In this document: positions 48,177 to 60,717 of the stretch, piece by piece
Position numbering within the stretch: position 1 is the first letter of the stretch
Layout: each line of letters begins with the position of its first letter
NCBI GenBank assembly: GCA_028274465.1
Contig: CM051456.1
Coordinates: forward strand, 2,977,545 to 3,041,544
Direction of reading: 5' to 3'
Length of the DNA stretch: 64,000 nt
Source: Plantago ovata
Taxonomy: Eukaryota > Streptophyta > Magnoliopsida > Lamiales > Plantaginaceae
The notes under the pieces: generated by a model
The model's database searches: none
What the model was told of the DNA's origin: nothing
The model's input: the letters and a program-made list of their open reading frames with translations, nothing else
Translations under genes and position numbers: made by a program

Positions 48177-49018
48177 GGGGTGAGTGTTGTTGGATGGTTT
48201 TAGTTTGGGATCAGTTTGAAGTTATTTCATTTGTAGCTTGTGTACAATGGGGATCATATTCAAGAGTTTGTCTATAAAGGGCTTATGTTCCTTTAATGGA
48301 TGCATTAACCCCTTTTAGCAGCAAATGAGGATTCTGTTGTAGACTTGAATCATACATAGAAACCAAATACTTTTAGTTCAAATTTGAACAACAAGTTTAA
48401 GGAGATTGTTTTATTTCATTCCTAGTATTATCTATACTAGTAGTAGTAGTACTTCTCAAAGAATTGTATCTCATTTATCATATGCTATGATGTAATTTAT
48501 GTTTTCTTTCGCATTTTGAGTTTCAGTCGATTTTTTCGTATCAACGATCACTTTTTTATCAACTCGTTGTGCCAAAATATACAAACACAAACAGTTAATC
48601 TTACAAAGTTTTTGTAATAGGAAATGTAAGATGCATGGTGGTGTTTGTTATTTTGATCTTGAGTTTTTTTACTTCTTTTAAAAAAAATTAAATTGGGGGG
48701 TCTAGTAGCTGTTTTAGGACTTTTTGGACAGTATAATTTATTAGTTAAGGTCCCAATTTAATAATTTATAGTTGAGGTCCCATTCGATGAAGGTCTTTTC
48801 CGCTTATACTTTTGCTTTCAAAGTTTCACAAAATTTTATTGGATTCTATATTGGTCCTACTACATCGTACACTTACACATCCTTTGATTATTACAAAAAA
48901 TTAATAATTAAATTAATATAATAAGCCAGTGACCTACCAATTAATTTTAATCTGTTGATCTTACTTATCCAATTTCAATCTGGTGCGTACATGTGTCATT
49001 AGTTAATTACAAGATGTA

Positions 49019-49200
49019 GGGTTCGAATCCTGTTGGCGTGATTTTTCTCCATTATTTTTATTATTATTTTTATTATTATTTTTATCGTTGGTGTTTGGTT
49101 CGAATCTTGTTGGCGTGATTTTTCTCTATTATTTGTATCATTATTTTAGTTGAAGGTGTTGGATTCAAATCTTATTGACGTAATCTTTTTCTTTTTTATT
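49019..49200. repeat. Three diverged tandem units with TTCGAATC(C/T)TGTTGGCGTG
   Basis: Units begin at about 49019, 49096 and 49161. Each has G(G/A)TTC(G/A)AATC, TT(G/A)(G/A)CGT(G/A)AT and a T-rich tail; unit lengths are about 77, 65 and 40 bases. It is a local noncoding duplication. Confidence 0.7.
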
Positions 49201-49303
49201 TATTCTCTTCTTAAATTTTTATTTTTTAACATAAAGTTGTATGACGTATTATACTTAATTTTAAAAATAACCATGATATGTTCTTATGAAAAGAAAAGAC
49301 ATA

Positions 49304-49932
49304 CTTCATCCGTCCAATAATAAATGTAACACTTGATTTTGTTGACTTTTTCGATGGTCATTTTGACCGTAAATTATTCTTAAATCATACAATAAAAATA
49401 ACTAAAGACATCATATTATGAAACTAGAATGTTTATATGAATCACTTGACAATATATTCAACTGATGAAGAATACCAATTAACATGCGAAAAAGATGCAT
49501 TGCAGATTTTGAAGTTGAATGTTTCCAAAGTCTAGAAATGTATCTGATGGTTCTTAATTCATCGGAAGAATACTTTTCGGATGTCTAATATAGTTCAATT
49601 CAAAACTATTAATTGCATAACTACAAAAACTATATACATTTATATATTCACTCCATTTATTTCAATATATTATTTAATAAAACAATAATATTTTATAAGA
49701 TTACGCTTCACACGCACGGTTCCTAGTAAATAATAAATGGTATTCATTTTTCATTTTGTATCATTCATTTATTTTTATTTACGTATCTTTTATTTTCTCC
49801 TTTTCATTTATTTATTTACGTTTACTTTTCTATTCACTCTTTTCTTCCTATTACTTTCACTATATGCCCCATCGTTCCTTTTTATGACCGTTTAAAAGGT
49901 AAACATTGTAGAATTCACCGGGACGGATGGAG
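49304..49932. mobile_element. Stowaway-like MITE, about 629 bp
   Basis: The left end TA|CTTCATCCGTCC and right end GGACGGATGGAG|TA are inverted repeats of the plant Mariner/Stowaway consensus (CTCCCTCCGTCC), and TA is present on both outer sides as the expected target duplication. There is no transposase; the interior is AT-rich. Confidence 0.7.
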
Positions 49933-51009
49933 TATCATGGATCACTGTGTTGTCAATTTGTTGTTGTGTGAACGTTTTTGACAATAAAGTCAAGGAATAA
50001 AAGCAGAGGCTAATTGCATTCACACTACATGATGTGAATGGAACGTGGAAAGGAATGAGACATGCCACGGAACAAGCTTCAAAATATAGTTATGTAGAAT
50101 AATTAATATAATTAATAATAATTAGGTGGCAATTTAATCCCAAAAATTTTGTTCTTACTTGAATTAGCTAGGCATGGAAGGACATGGCTTCCTACTTCAT
50201 TAATTTATTTTGGTTGGATTGCTCTGGAATTGAGCTAACAATCCACATGGCATCATTATTTCTCAAACTCTTGTTTATTACGGAAATTTCTTTATGGCTT
50301 CCCTTACCGACAGAAACATTTAATCAATCTAAGACCTGAACTTTTAAATCTTTAAGTGGATCACCCATTCTAAAATTACTTTAATTTTGAACCTTTTACG
50401 GATGAATACCGAATGCACCTTTCGTTTCCGGAATGAGACTGCTACTGAATCGTGTCCCCCCAACCAGATGTAGCAGAAGTCAAATGACAAAGAGTAGTTG
50501 GTTAGCATGTTTTGCATTTATGGGTGTTAGTTTTAGACCTCAACATTGTTTAAAGATCGGGATTCTCAAGTCCAAATCTGAAGTTTGAATATTGAACCTA
50601 CCATTTTGTGTCAGGAGGAAAAAAAAGAGACTTGTCTGGTGGTTCATGGCTCTTTGCTTTCTTAAAGTCAGAGGGCTATATACAAATACCTTCAAATCTG
50701 CTTATCTGCACCGACCCTGTACAGATTGTCAACTGAACTTTGCCTAATTCATTTTGCAAGTCCTATCAAACAATGCTCTTAAATATTGTTCTTGTCTTTT
50801 ATGATCCATCTACCTCAAAGAATAAGTGCGCCAAAGAATCACAAGATCACATATACAGTAGCATGGGGTGATAAACAAGTTTTGACAGATACATTAACAC
50901 TGATAGTTAAAAGATCTTACTAAGAAATGATAACCACGAGACGAGATAACAGTCAAAACCGTAACTGGAAGAAATGTCAATTCTACCACACTTGGAGAGC
51001 GGCTTAGCA

Positions 51010-54000
51010 TCACCGCAGACCTCCAACTCTTTGGTCATCACGATCAGATGGTAGGCGGAAAGGGAAGTGTGCAAAATGGATCTTTAGGTCAGGGGAATCT
51101 GGTTTCCTGTCATCAAACTTGTAGCCTGCAGATTCAAGCATTAGTTAGAGCAAAAAAAATAAAAATGTATCCAACAACAATCCCAAGTTATAAAACACCG
51201 CTGATGATGATTTGGTTCACCAAACACTTTGGACCCTGAGCTTGAAAACTACACATATCTCTCTTATTGTTTAGCAATAATAACAGCGAAACAGGTGTGC
51301 CCCCTACTTCGTTACAGAAAATCAGCACCCCCAACATACACAGACACATATTGTGCTGGAGGGTGTGGGGATGGGGCCGTGTCATTTTTCAAAGGACGGG
51401 AAGGTTAAGGTGATAGATAGCGCCACTATTACTTGAAGAGGAGCTCATCTGAAAATATCCATAACAACAAAAGAACAAGGAAGTAACTATGAATAACCTT
51501 GAAGGGCTTCCATGGCAGTAAGAGCACATTTTGCATCACTGAACTCCACAAAACACAGTACCATGGCCTTGTCCCCACGCTGCAAAAAACATGCTTCGGT
51601 GAAACAAGAGTCTAAATCACCTTTAAAGGTAAAATGCAAGAGACTGTGATATCTGGAAAGAGTGAATCTCGAGTAACCAATAAAGGTGAATCTCTAACAC
51701 TGATTGCAATTCACCTAGTGTAGAAAATGCGTTCATGCAAGTGATTGTCGTATCTAGAAAGAGTAGAGTCAGTAGGCAGCTTAGTTTTAGCTGGTCCACC
51801 AGAATGCTTTTATGATGCAAAGGTTCAAAGTGCAGATAACAAAATTTTCTGACTCCAAGGGTCATCCCAGGTGGTAAGAACGTAATAATATTTTAAAAAC
51901 AGAAGTTCCTACTGAAGATAACCATGTGGAAGTATGCTAATGCCATACAGAATCTACCAGAGGTTCAGAACTCAAAAAGAAATTTCACTTTATCCAGGAA
52001 TCCACACATAATTCTAAGCAGTCTAGAAAACAATGAAGCAGTAAACTTACACGTCTGGGTTCCTTATGAACGACTCTGAGTTCTCTAAACCCAATAAACG
52101 GCCGAAAAAGGTCTATGCAAAGTGAAGGAATATCATTGAGAATGAGAACAATTCATATTTAATTTCTACTAGTACACTACTCTACACAACTTCAATTTAC
52201 CAGATTGTAACTCAAAGAAGCATAAAAAACAAAAATATCAAGGATACGCCCTATTTCTCTTCTTGTACAATCGGTAGGAAGCCCATCAACGAACAGAACA
52301 TTCGACTCAGCAACTGGAGCTGCAGGGCCATCACACCTTCTAATGGAACCAGGTCTATCATAAGGCACATCAGCATGAATCCCTGAAGCAAAATCCTGTC
52401 TGTGCCCGAGCAAAACTGGATCCTCGAATGATGATGGATAGCCTCTACTGCTAGCTCCAACAGTCAATCCACTGACACCAGGTTCAGAGCGAATGCCAGC
52501 AATATCGTCTATGGCATATGCATCAGGGCGTGATGGTAAAATCTAAATCAAATTAAAGAACAAAATTTTTTCATGTGCATTATTCAATAAACCTATGTAG
52601 CTTCCTGAAACATCGAATATACTTACATCTTTTTGTAAGAAATTCAACGAGCCCCGCGCTTCAGTGGAGCTAAATGGATTAAAAGAGGTCAGTGTAGAGT
52701 TATCAGATGATAAGTACCCAGGAAAGCTTGGCTTTGGGATGTCACTTCCTGTTAAATAGATTTTCAGTTAGTACTGTGTTTCTAGAAGTAATGCAATTCA
52801 TTGATTGGTACTATAATCACATCAAGACAGTCCACAATGGTAACTTTAGCAGTAGTTACCTCAAAAACTTATTGCTAAGTAGTTTACAGACAATACAGCT
52901 CAAAAGTATCTCTTTAGGCTTAACTTTTCCTTCACAGAGCCATTCAACGCCAAGGTCTAATATTTTATAACAACTTCTTGAAGTTAAAGTTGAGATACAG
53001 TATATCCATAAAATCATACCAATCCTGCTTACTTGTCTATGTACTTTAAACTATGAGTATATGTGTTCAGCCAGAAACCTAAAAACATCAATTACAAGAT
53101 CCTAGTTAGTATAAGAAGACCAAGTATCTTGCTTCACTGGTCACAACTACCTCTGCTTGCAGTCTCCTTATCAAGCATAGTTACATAGTACTCGTTTCAA
53201 TGTATCTTCTGCTCAAATCACAATGTTACATTAATAGCTCCTTATCTAATTTTCATAAGAATTCCTGCCAAAATGGTGGGAATATGTAATTGAAACCCAA
53301 GTTGGTTGCCCAAAAGAAACCATAAATCACCTAAAACTGTATCACTATGAATTCCTTAAATGAGAGTAAATCGAAAGCTATATCCTAAACTTTGAGGATA
53401 CTTGTTCAGCCAGAGACCTAAAAATATCAATTACAAGGTCCGAGTCAGTATAAGAAGACTCTACGTATCTTGCTTCACAGGTCAACCTCTGCTTGCAGAT
53501 CAAGCATAGTTACACTCGTTTGTATGTATCTTCTACTCGATCACAATGTTACATTGACTGCTCCTTATCTAAGTTTCATAAGAATTTCTGCCAAAATGGT
53601 GGGAATATCCTATATAAGTCTTAAAACCATTACATTAGATAATCTCGAATAGGGCCATAAGCACGGTGCTTCTCTCATTATATAAACTTATAGTAACAGA
53701 CTTGTTATAATTTAGACGCTTAGAGCGTAACTGAACTTTAAACTTGTTCTCATCATTGCTGTCAACCAGCCAAAACAAAGGAACTAAATCACCTCCTAGT
53801 GATCTTCTTGAGGGATCACATAAAATAAGAATCCAGATTTCTACCCAAAATTAAAACACACCAAGTCCTGTGCCAATGCATTCTCTATCTCAAGCTATAT
53901 ACAATCAAAACAACAATTAAGTAAATAATAAATAAAGGAAAATCAGGATTGATTAAGAAACAATCGAGCTAACTCAAAATCTATACAACAGGGCTGAAAC

Positions 54001-54188
54001 TTCCATTAACCAAGTAACTACTACTTCAAGTAGCGGCAAAAGTAATAAGGACAACGAATTTAGAGAGTAAAATAGAAATTGAACAGCTATATAACGAGTA
54101 TTCAGTATTGGAGGTGAAATTGACCTCTTTCCGATGACGGCGGTGGTACGGCGGCGTACCGCCGGTAGGCGTGGTAAGGATCAGCCAT
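51010..54188 (-). CDS. Nuclear-speckle-type RRM RNA-binding protein
   Basis: Six exons on the minus strand: 54188-54125, 52748-52627, 52542-52248, 52112-52051, 51579-51498 and 51125-51010, in frame for 246 residues starting MADPYHAYRRY. The N-terminal 140 residues are low-complexity, with no known domain. A single RRM covers about 144-220: RNP2-like VLFVDG at 144-149, then LPTDCTRREIGHLFRPFIGF, and RNP1-like AMVLCFVEF at 186-194. This resembles plant NSR proteins, which act in nuclear speckles on alternative splicing and bind long noncoding RNAs. Assignment to that family rests on the CTRRE, RPF(I/V)G and LCFV(E/D)F motifs. Intron 1 (1.4 kb) carries an internal duplication. No truncation is seen. 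Confidence 0.88.
53051..53615. repeat. Direct repeat inside RRM-gene intron 1
   Basis: About 53051-53300 and 53390-53615 are diverged copies in the same orientation. Shared landmarks are TTGTTCAGCCAGA(A/G)ACCTA, TATCTTGCTTCAC, CCTCTGCTTGCAG and CTGCCAAAATGGTGGGAATA. The second copy is shorter through small deletions. It is a local noncoding duplication; effects on splicing are unknown. Confidence 0.85.
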
Positions 54189-55574
54189 TGCTAAGGAATG
54201 GTTTCGGTCTCTTCCGAGAAACACAAATTACAAATTGATGATGTGATTTCTGAACTATTCCTGCCAAATTCTGGTTGATGTGATGGGCCGGTCATATGCC
54301 AATTTTCTTCATCTCCTAGAGGCAAAGTGCATCAAGATACGTATGTTTGTGGGGTCAATACAACAGTGTAAATGAATGAGCAAAGATTAGTACTAGTAGT
54401 AGTACTACAAATGACATGTACTCCTCGACTAGAATTCTACGCAAATACACACGTGTAATTGAAGGTTTTTTTTTTTTTTTAAATGACATATTTATCTATT
54501 CTACTCCTACTCCTACTGCTTATTTATCAACTTATAACTCCAAATACACATATACCAAACTTATGTTTCGGTTGGGGTTCGAACCCACCTCTCCTTGCTA
54601 CTCCAACACCCTTAACATCATACCATCTTATAATTCCCCACATCTAAATGAAGATGATACGTGGAAATTAGACGCGCTACACCTACAAGTCTACAACAGA
54701 GATAATGAGTAGAATTGTAAAAATGATTTACTCCTCGACAAGAACCATACCCAAATACTAATGGATCCAGTTGGAGAAAATTGGGTCAATTGCGAGATAT
54801 CATCTACTTCAATGAACATGTATATACGCATATTCAAATTGAATGAGTAACAATCAATGAATGAGATCTAAACTAAAAGAATAGCAATTCTATAGCGTTA
54901 TAATAATACTGCTCCTAATACTGTAGATAGCACAGTTGTAGTATCCTTCAAGGAAAGCACAGTTTTTGTTATAATCTTCAATTTAAGGTGTTGTTTTTCA
55001 TGAACTTTCAGAGAGATTTCTGATAGCAACTTTCAGAGATCAACTTATTTCACATCATTTTGCTAAAAAAATTTGAGATGAATCAGGTAAGAGGAATAAG
55101 CAACGACTGGTTTTCACTAGCTTTTTGCAAATTGGCAAGTGTAATTGGTTCCCCAGTTGAATGACACAAAAATCTGTTTTTCCATGTTCAGTTTAAAGCC
55201 AAAGCGTTCGAGTAACTGTTATAGACATACAAAGCATTAAGAACATGTTTCTTAATATTTTTTTGCAGACATGTTTCTTCCAAGTAAAACAGAAAGTGAG
55301 CTAGATACTGTGCGATTAGATTTCAAACCAACGGGCAACCAACAACTATAATCTCAAAAATATAGCATAGTCATAGAGACCCATAGTTACATCAAATAGC
55401 ATAAGTTGCAGTGCTGCAATCATTAGTTGGAGATTATAACAATAGTCTGAAACCATTTCCAGAATCATTATAACAAAAGTTTGAAATCTGAAACCAGAAT
55501 CCTTACGGCAAATTGACAAATAGTTCAATGACACTCGACAGGTAAACCTATCACATGAGCATATTGCAAGCCAA
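54189..55574. other. Intergenic between RRM gene and YLS8
   Basis: Promoter side of the RRM gene and 3' flank of YLS8. A motif ACTCCTCGACTAGAATTC near 54420 is repeated in altered form near 54730, marking an approximate 310-bp segment bounded by direct repeats. No gene is recognised. Confidence 0.45.
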
Positions 55575-58166
55575 TCAGTAGCGGTACTTGGTTGAGTAAT
55601 CCTTTGGTGCAATAACCAGACCACGGCCTTTCCTTGCCCCACGATACACAGTCTCGACAATGTCGATGAATTCCTGTTTGTCCTTCAAAGCCCAGTTGAT
55701 CTTGTTGTTGTTTCCAGTCCCCAGATCAATCATAATGTGCTTGTTTCTGAAAAAGAACATCACAGTTGAGGGGTCATACAGCTCATACATCGTGTTGAAA
55801 TCTGGTACCTCCGTGATGTCCACTAGATATATGACAGCAAAGTTCTTTATGGTCTCTGCGACAGAGGACAGCACCTCATCCATCTGAAAAAAATGTTAAA
55901 ATAACACAAAAAATTAGATGGCGAACACACAAACTGTAAAGTTGCAAATACATAATCATAATGTAATATGTAATCAAGTCAAAGCCAACATTTGTGCATG
56001 CATGTGTGTGGGGGGTTTGTTGTGCAACTGAAAATACAAGATAAATCATGATAGTCAAGTAACATAGTATGAAATACCATGGACAAGCAAATTGCAGTTT
56101 ACTGTTATCATAAAAGGACCATGACATGTATAACCAATGATAGATCCACATAACAAACACCGTTGGAGGCCAGACAACAGTAACTAAAGGGAATCTGAAA
56201 AGATTTGCAACTACCTATCATGTATACAAACATTATTCTTTATTGACATTTTCATAACATCTAAATATGTTACCAAACTTATGGGGCTAAAGGGACACAA
56301 TTATGGTAAATAAAAAAGTGAGTACAATAGAGAACACATTCAATATTTGAAAAAGAAACACGAAACCCCAACTCAAACCCAAACACATTATTAATATTAT
56401 TACATTGCCCACACATAATATCGTGTTAGTTTGTGTTTCCGAATCAAGAAATCTGGGTTGTCTAGGAGAGCTTGGAAGATACCTTGACTAGACTCTTAAC
56501 TGCATTTACATAATATATACTACCTCCGTATTTAAGGGATGATGTTTAAGGTAAATGCATTATTATTTTGAAAAATAGAAAAAGTACCTTGAAATTGTAA
56601 TATCATTGAATAAACAAGCTTAAAATTGAGGAAAAGGAGGGAGTCAGCATTGGAATTGTAGTATTATATTAATAAACAACCTTAAACATCATTCATATGT
56701 GAACAAGGTAAAAAAGCCAAAACATCATCCATTAAAAAACGGAGGGATTACTTTTGAAGAAACTCAAGAGTGTCCTGTACATGAACTTCATGGAAGACCA
56801 TGCTAAAAGAAGAACCCTTACCGGGTAGGCGGGTACAATAAGGCCAGTATCGAGGCTCTACACAACCTAGGATAAAATGGAGTGGACAAAAAGCAACAAG
56901 AGAAGCAAGAAAATCACCAGGTAATAAATGTAGTAGTAAGGGTGTAAGCCCAGAAAAAGGGCCTTTTAAGACACACTCCAACCATCCTCGACCCAGTATT
57001 CCTCAAAGATTCCTGCAAGACTCTAAAATCCCAAAAGGTTGGGGCATGGCTTGTCATTACGTTATTCAACTAAAACAAAGAAAACAATGTATCTCATAAA
57101 CACCTACAGTAGGCTTGAAGTCCACTTACATATACCCAACCAGATCCAACACACCCCCAACAACGTCCTAAACACCAACACCGACTATATCAATCAATAA
57201 CTGACCAAGAGTTTTAATTCAATCAATAATTATTTCCAAAATAAGCCATCAATTGCTTAAAACAAAGAAAACAATGTATCTCATAAACACCTACAGTAGG
57301 CTTGAAGTCCACTTACATATACCCAACCAGATCCAACACACCCCCAACAACGTCCTAAACACCAACACCGACTATATCAATCAATAACTGACCAAGAGTT
57401 TTAATTCAATCAATAATTATTTCCAAAATAAGCCATCAATTGCTCAAAACAAAGAAAACAATGTATCTCATAAACACCTACAGTAGGCTTGAAGTCCACT
57501 TACATATACCCAACCAGATCCAACACACCCCCAACAACGTCCTAAACACCAACACCGACTATATCAATCAATAACTGACCAAGAGTTTTAATTCAATCAA
57601 TAATTATTTCCAAAATAAGCCATCAATTGCTCAAAACAAAGAAAACAATGTATCTCATAAACACCTACAGTAGGCTTGAAGTCCACTTACATATACCCAA
57701 CCAGATCCAACACACCCCCAACAACGTCCTAAACACCAACACCGACTATATCAATCAATAACTGACCAAGAGTTTTAATTCAATCAATAATTATTTCCAA
57801 AATAAGCCATCAATTGCAAATCAGCTCACAGAAACTAATTAACATATAAATTACCAATCCTGATTATCCAGAAAAAACCTAAAACCCCAAAATTGAGGTG
57901 AAGTACCCAAATACACCTGTAAACCCTAGCCGACGAATAGATAGGCAAAATTAAGCAACGATCATCAAAACAACACGGAACAAACACACAGACGAAAATA
58001 ATTGCAGTAAATTGAACACAAAGTGAGAGAGAGAAATAATTTATACCTGCATGCAAGTTTCATCCCAATCGTGACCGAAACGGATGATGACAAGGCGCTC
58101 CTCCTCGGCGAGGATAGCTTGATCGACGGCCCAACCAGAGTGGAGATGAGGTAGCAAGTACGACAT
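55575..58166 (-). CDS. YLS8: Thioredoxin-like U5 snRNP protein YLS8/DIM1
   Basis: Two coding exons, 58166-58047 (40 codons) and 55883-55575 (102 codons plus stop), give 142 residues, the exact family length. The sequence is very conserved: MSYLLPHLHSGWAVDQAILA, FGHDWDETCMQMDE, VDITEVPDFNTMYELYDP, FFRNKHIMIDLGTGNNNKIN, and the end APKDYSTKYRY. DIM1/U5-15kD is a thioredoxin-fold core component of U5 snRNP and of the tri-snRNP, required for pre-mRNA splicing; the thioredoxin CxxC pair is absent, as in all members. The 2,163-bp intron holds a MITE and a four-copy 187-bp tandem array. YLS8 is often used as a constant reference gene in plants. Confidence 0.97.
56520..56748. mobile_element. Stowaway-like MITE in the YLS8 intron
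   Basis: The left end CTACCTCCGTATTTAAGGGA, then TGATGTTTAA, is matched by the inverted right end (AACATCATCCATTAAAAAAC, then GGAGGGA), imperfect inverted repeats of about 28 bp of the CTCCCTCCGT type with TA next to each end. It is about 229 bp with no coding capacity. Confidence 0.7.
57070..57817. repeat. Four near-identical 187-bp tandem units in the YLS8 intron
   Basis: Units are 57070-57256, 57257-57443, 57444-57630 and 57631-57817, exactly 4.0 copies. Apart from the first two bases of each unit I see no differences. Landmarks per unit are AACAAAGAAAACAATGTATC, CTACAGTAGGCTTGAAGTCC and CCAAAATAAGCCATCAATTG. No ORF spans the array. The near identity suggests recent amplification or ongoing homogenisation. 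Confidence 0.97.
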
Positions 58167-58214
58167 CTTCTCCTCCTCGCTTGATTGCTATCTTCTCCTC
58201 CTCGCTTGATTGCT
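58165..58214. repeat. 25-bp tandem duplication in the YLS8 leader
   Basis: ATCTTCTCCTCCTCGCTTGA plus TTGCT is present twice (58165-58189 and 58190-58214). It abuts the start codon, so the mRNA leader carries two GAGGAGGAGAAGAT units directly upstream of ATG. Confidence 0.9.
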
Positions 58215-60717
58215 ACGCAGGTGCAGAGATTTGATTTTACTTGGGAAGATTCTAGTGCTTGCGAAATTGTGATGACAAATCGACCTTCTCCTGAATATAT
58301 AGATGAGTAATTTTTAAAAGCGTGGTAAATTCACAAAGCAGCTTATTGAGCCCATCTTTATGTTTGCTTGGCCCATGATAATTTTCGGCCCAATTTCATC
58401 CTGAATTGCCCGGATTGGGCCGTTTATTTTTCCTTCAAAATAAACCAATTTAGAAAAAAATATTCAGAGAGTAACGTGAACTGCGTGTTTTTGGGGTAAG
58501 ATCGTTTCTAATCTAAATGGGTTCCGACCAGAATGGAATCCTTTGGTATATTCTCCCCGGTACTCCCATCCATCTTTTTAATTTTTTAATAAAAAGCAAC
58601 TATTTACAACGCTACATTGGTTTGTTTCCAACACTATAAAAATATTAGTTTGATATACATCATTAATTACATATTTTTCCAGTTAAAACGGACGAGTATT
58701 TCAAACACATAGTTATCATTTCTTTTACCTCATCACACACCAAAAAAGGGAAATATTTGAAACTTGTGTGCGTTTCCTTTCTTGGTCAATAATTCTGCCA
58801 CTTGGTTCATGTCATAGACAAAATGCAATTACATCTCCTTTAGTCTAGTGGTAGTCTTACTGTTGTTTTTTCTTACCATTAATAATCCATATTTAGTGGT
58901 TAATAATTTAACTAGTAATTAATAATATGTTAAGGTTATAAAGATATGGAAATATAAAAGTGCTATATTTCAAACAATCATAAACTTACATCTCACTTGT
59001 CTATAATCGCGTTGAATTCTAAATAACATATGGTTTGGTACTCAATCTTAATTATAGAGCATGGCTTTTTCTATTCCAATCTCACATCAAAACTCAAATT
59101 TCAGTACCAAATAATATATAACGTTAAATAAAATTTACTTAAACCGTCTTAGTAGTTTCTAGTATATACTCATCATGGTTGCAGCCAATCTATCTATCAT
59201 TGTCAATATCCTACAAAATTTTATCTAAAATCTTGCACTCCACTCCCTCTTAAATACACATGACACATGTATGGTGCAGCATATTATGTTTAAATAAGTA
59301 ATAAATGAAAATTAATATAGTCACAATATAACATAAGATGCACAATGTTTAAACATTATTCAAGAGCTGGGACACATTTATTTATACTATAGCTAAACCA
59401 AATTTAGTTTAAACTACATTTACCTGCTAGGTTATAATCTAATTTTGCTAAATCGCGTAGATTAGGAGGATTGTCTTCAAAGTGCAAAATATCTGATTCC
59501 ATATTGAAGCAAGCTAAGCTACAGAGAACAAAATCGTAGGCATGAATATTTGTTGCTAAATATGCTTATCCAAATTCGACATCTGTCAACTTCTTGTCTC
59601 CTGTAAACCTTTAACATCAATTTTCCTATCATGGTGTTTAATTGTTTATGGAGTAGTACTATTTACCACCAAAATTAATTGCAAATTTCATTCTCTTTTT
59701 TCCACAATTAATAACAATAACAATAATAATAGTATAGTACTACTATAGTATATATTGTTGTTTCTTTCCCAATTTTGTTCTCTCTTTCCCAAAGGAATCT
59801 CTCTTTCTTTTCTAAACATTTATTATTATCACCCTCACTTTTCTCGAGCTCTTGATTGCTGCTGCTTCCTCTGTTTCCACCAGATGTTCAAGAAAGTGAA
59901 AGGAGCACCAAGATTGGCAGTTTCTTGTTGAAATTTTTATATACTTCTATAACCAAAAAACCACAAAAACATTCAGTAAGTTAATTAGCCCACTTGCTTT
60001 CTCTTATCATCATCTGTATGTGTATCATTTGTTTATTTAATTATTCATCCCATTGAGTTGGTAATTTTAATTTCCTGTTTCTTGATCATTACTATACTGA
60101 TGCTGCACTAGTAAAGTTAAAAAAGAAATTTATATAAGTTAAATGGAAAAAGGAGAGTAGCTCAAGATTTGATTGATGGAGAGTTGACATGAGTTGCCTC
60201 AGATCCGGGGCACTCAAAGATTTACGTGGAGAAAGATTTGTCTTCCATTTCAGGGTTTTCATGTGATCCCTTCAAACTTTATGCCTTTACTAGGTTATGT
60301 AGCATGAGCCCTTTCTTTATCTTGGTGTGATGATGATGATAAATGGCTGTGATTTGTTTTCTTGATTGGTTGTTGAACTTGATGGATCTGTTTTGATGTT
60401 GGGCTTTTTCTTTTTGCATCATTCTCGTGTTGCTGCTGCTGCTGCTGCACTAAAGGAGGTTGTTAAATAAGGTCCACAGACAATTTGGGTTCACTTTTTT
60501 TCACGGATGGTAGGTGGTGTTTGCTTAATTATCAGATCTGGCCTCTTTAAGTGGATGCAAAGATTCAACTTGAAGTGAAAGATTTTGATGTTTGGTTTCT
60601 GTGCTTGAGAAAATGATTTGTCAATGTTTACATCTAGACTTTTTCTTGGTATTTGGCCGGTTAGAGATGGTGAATTAGTGAAAACAATGACAGGTAGTTT
60701 CTGCTATATAGATAGTG
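58215..60717. other. Intergenic and PP2C leader region
   Basis: Bases 58215-59750 are AT-rich spacer without a gene. From about 59760 the pyrimidine-rich leader of the PP2C gene seems to begin. ATTCA|GTAAGT near 59976 and GACAG near 60692 would define a leader intron of about 700 bp, as is common in this gene class; this is inferred. A (GCT)n run lies near 60431-60447. Confidence 0.4.

Larger units (their letters stand above)
48177..51009. other. Intergenic with repeats and a MITE
   Basis: 3' flank of the ALP1-like gene, AT-rich spacer, a three-unit repeat (49019-49200), a MITE-like element (49304-49932), and the 3' flank of the RRM gene. No further gene is recognised. Confidence 0.45.

Noticed and set aside
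54560..54610. GGTTCGAACCC motif (also TTCGA motifs near 17550 and 49020), considered as the Pol III B box of a SINE
   Set aside because: No A box at suitable distance, no poly(A) tail and no target duplication were found.
56748..56981. Minus-strand 77-codon ORF in the YLS8 intron
   Set aside because: No domain is recognised. It lies next to a MITE inside an intron and is likely a chance ORF.
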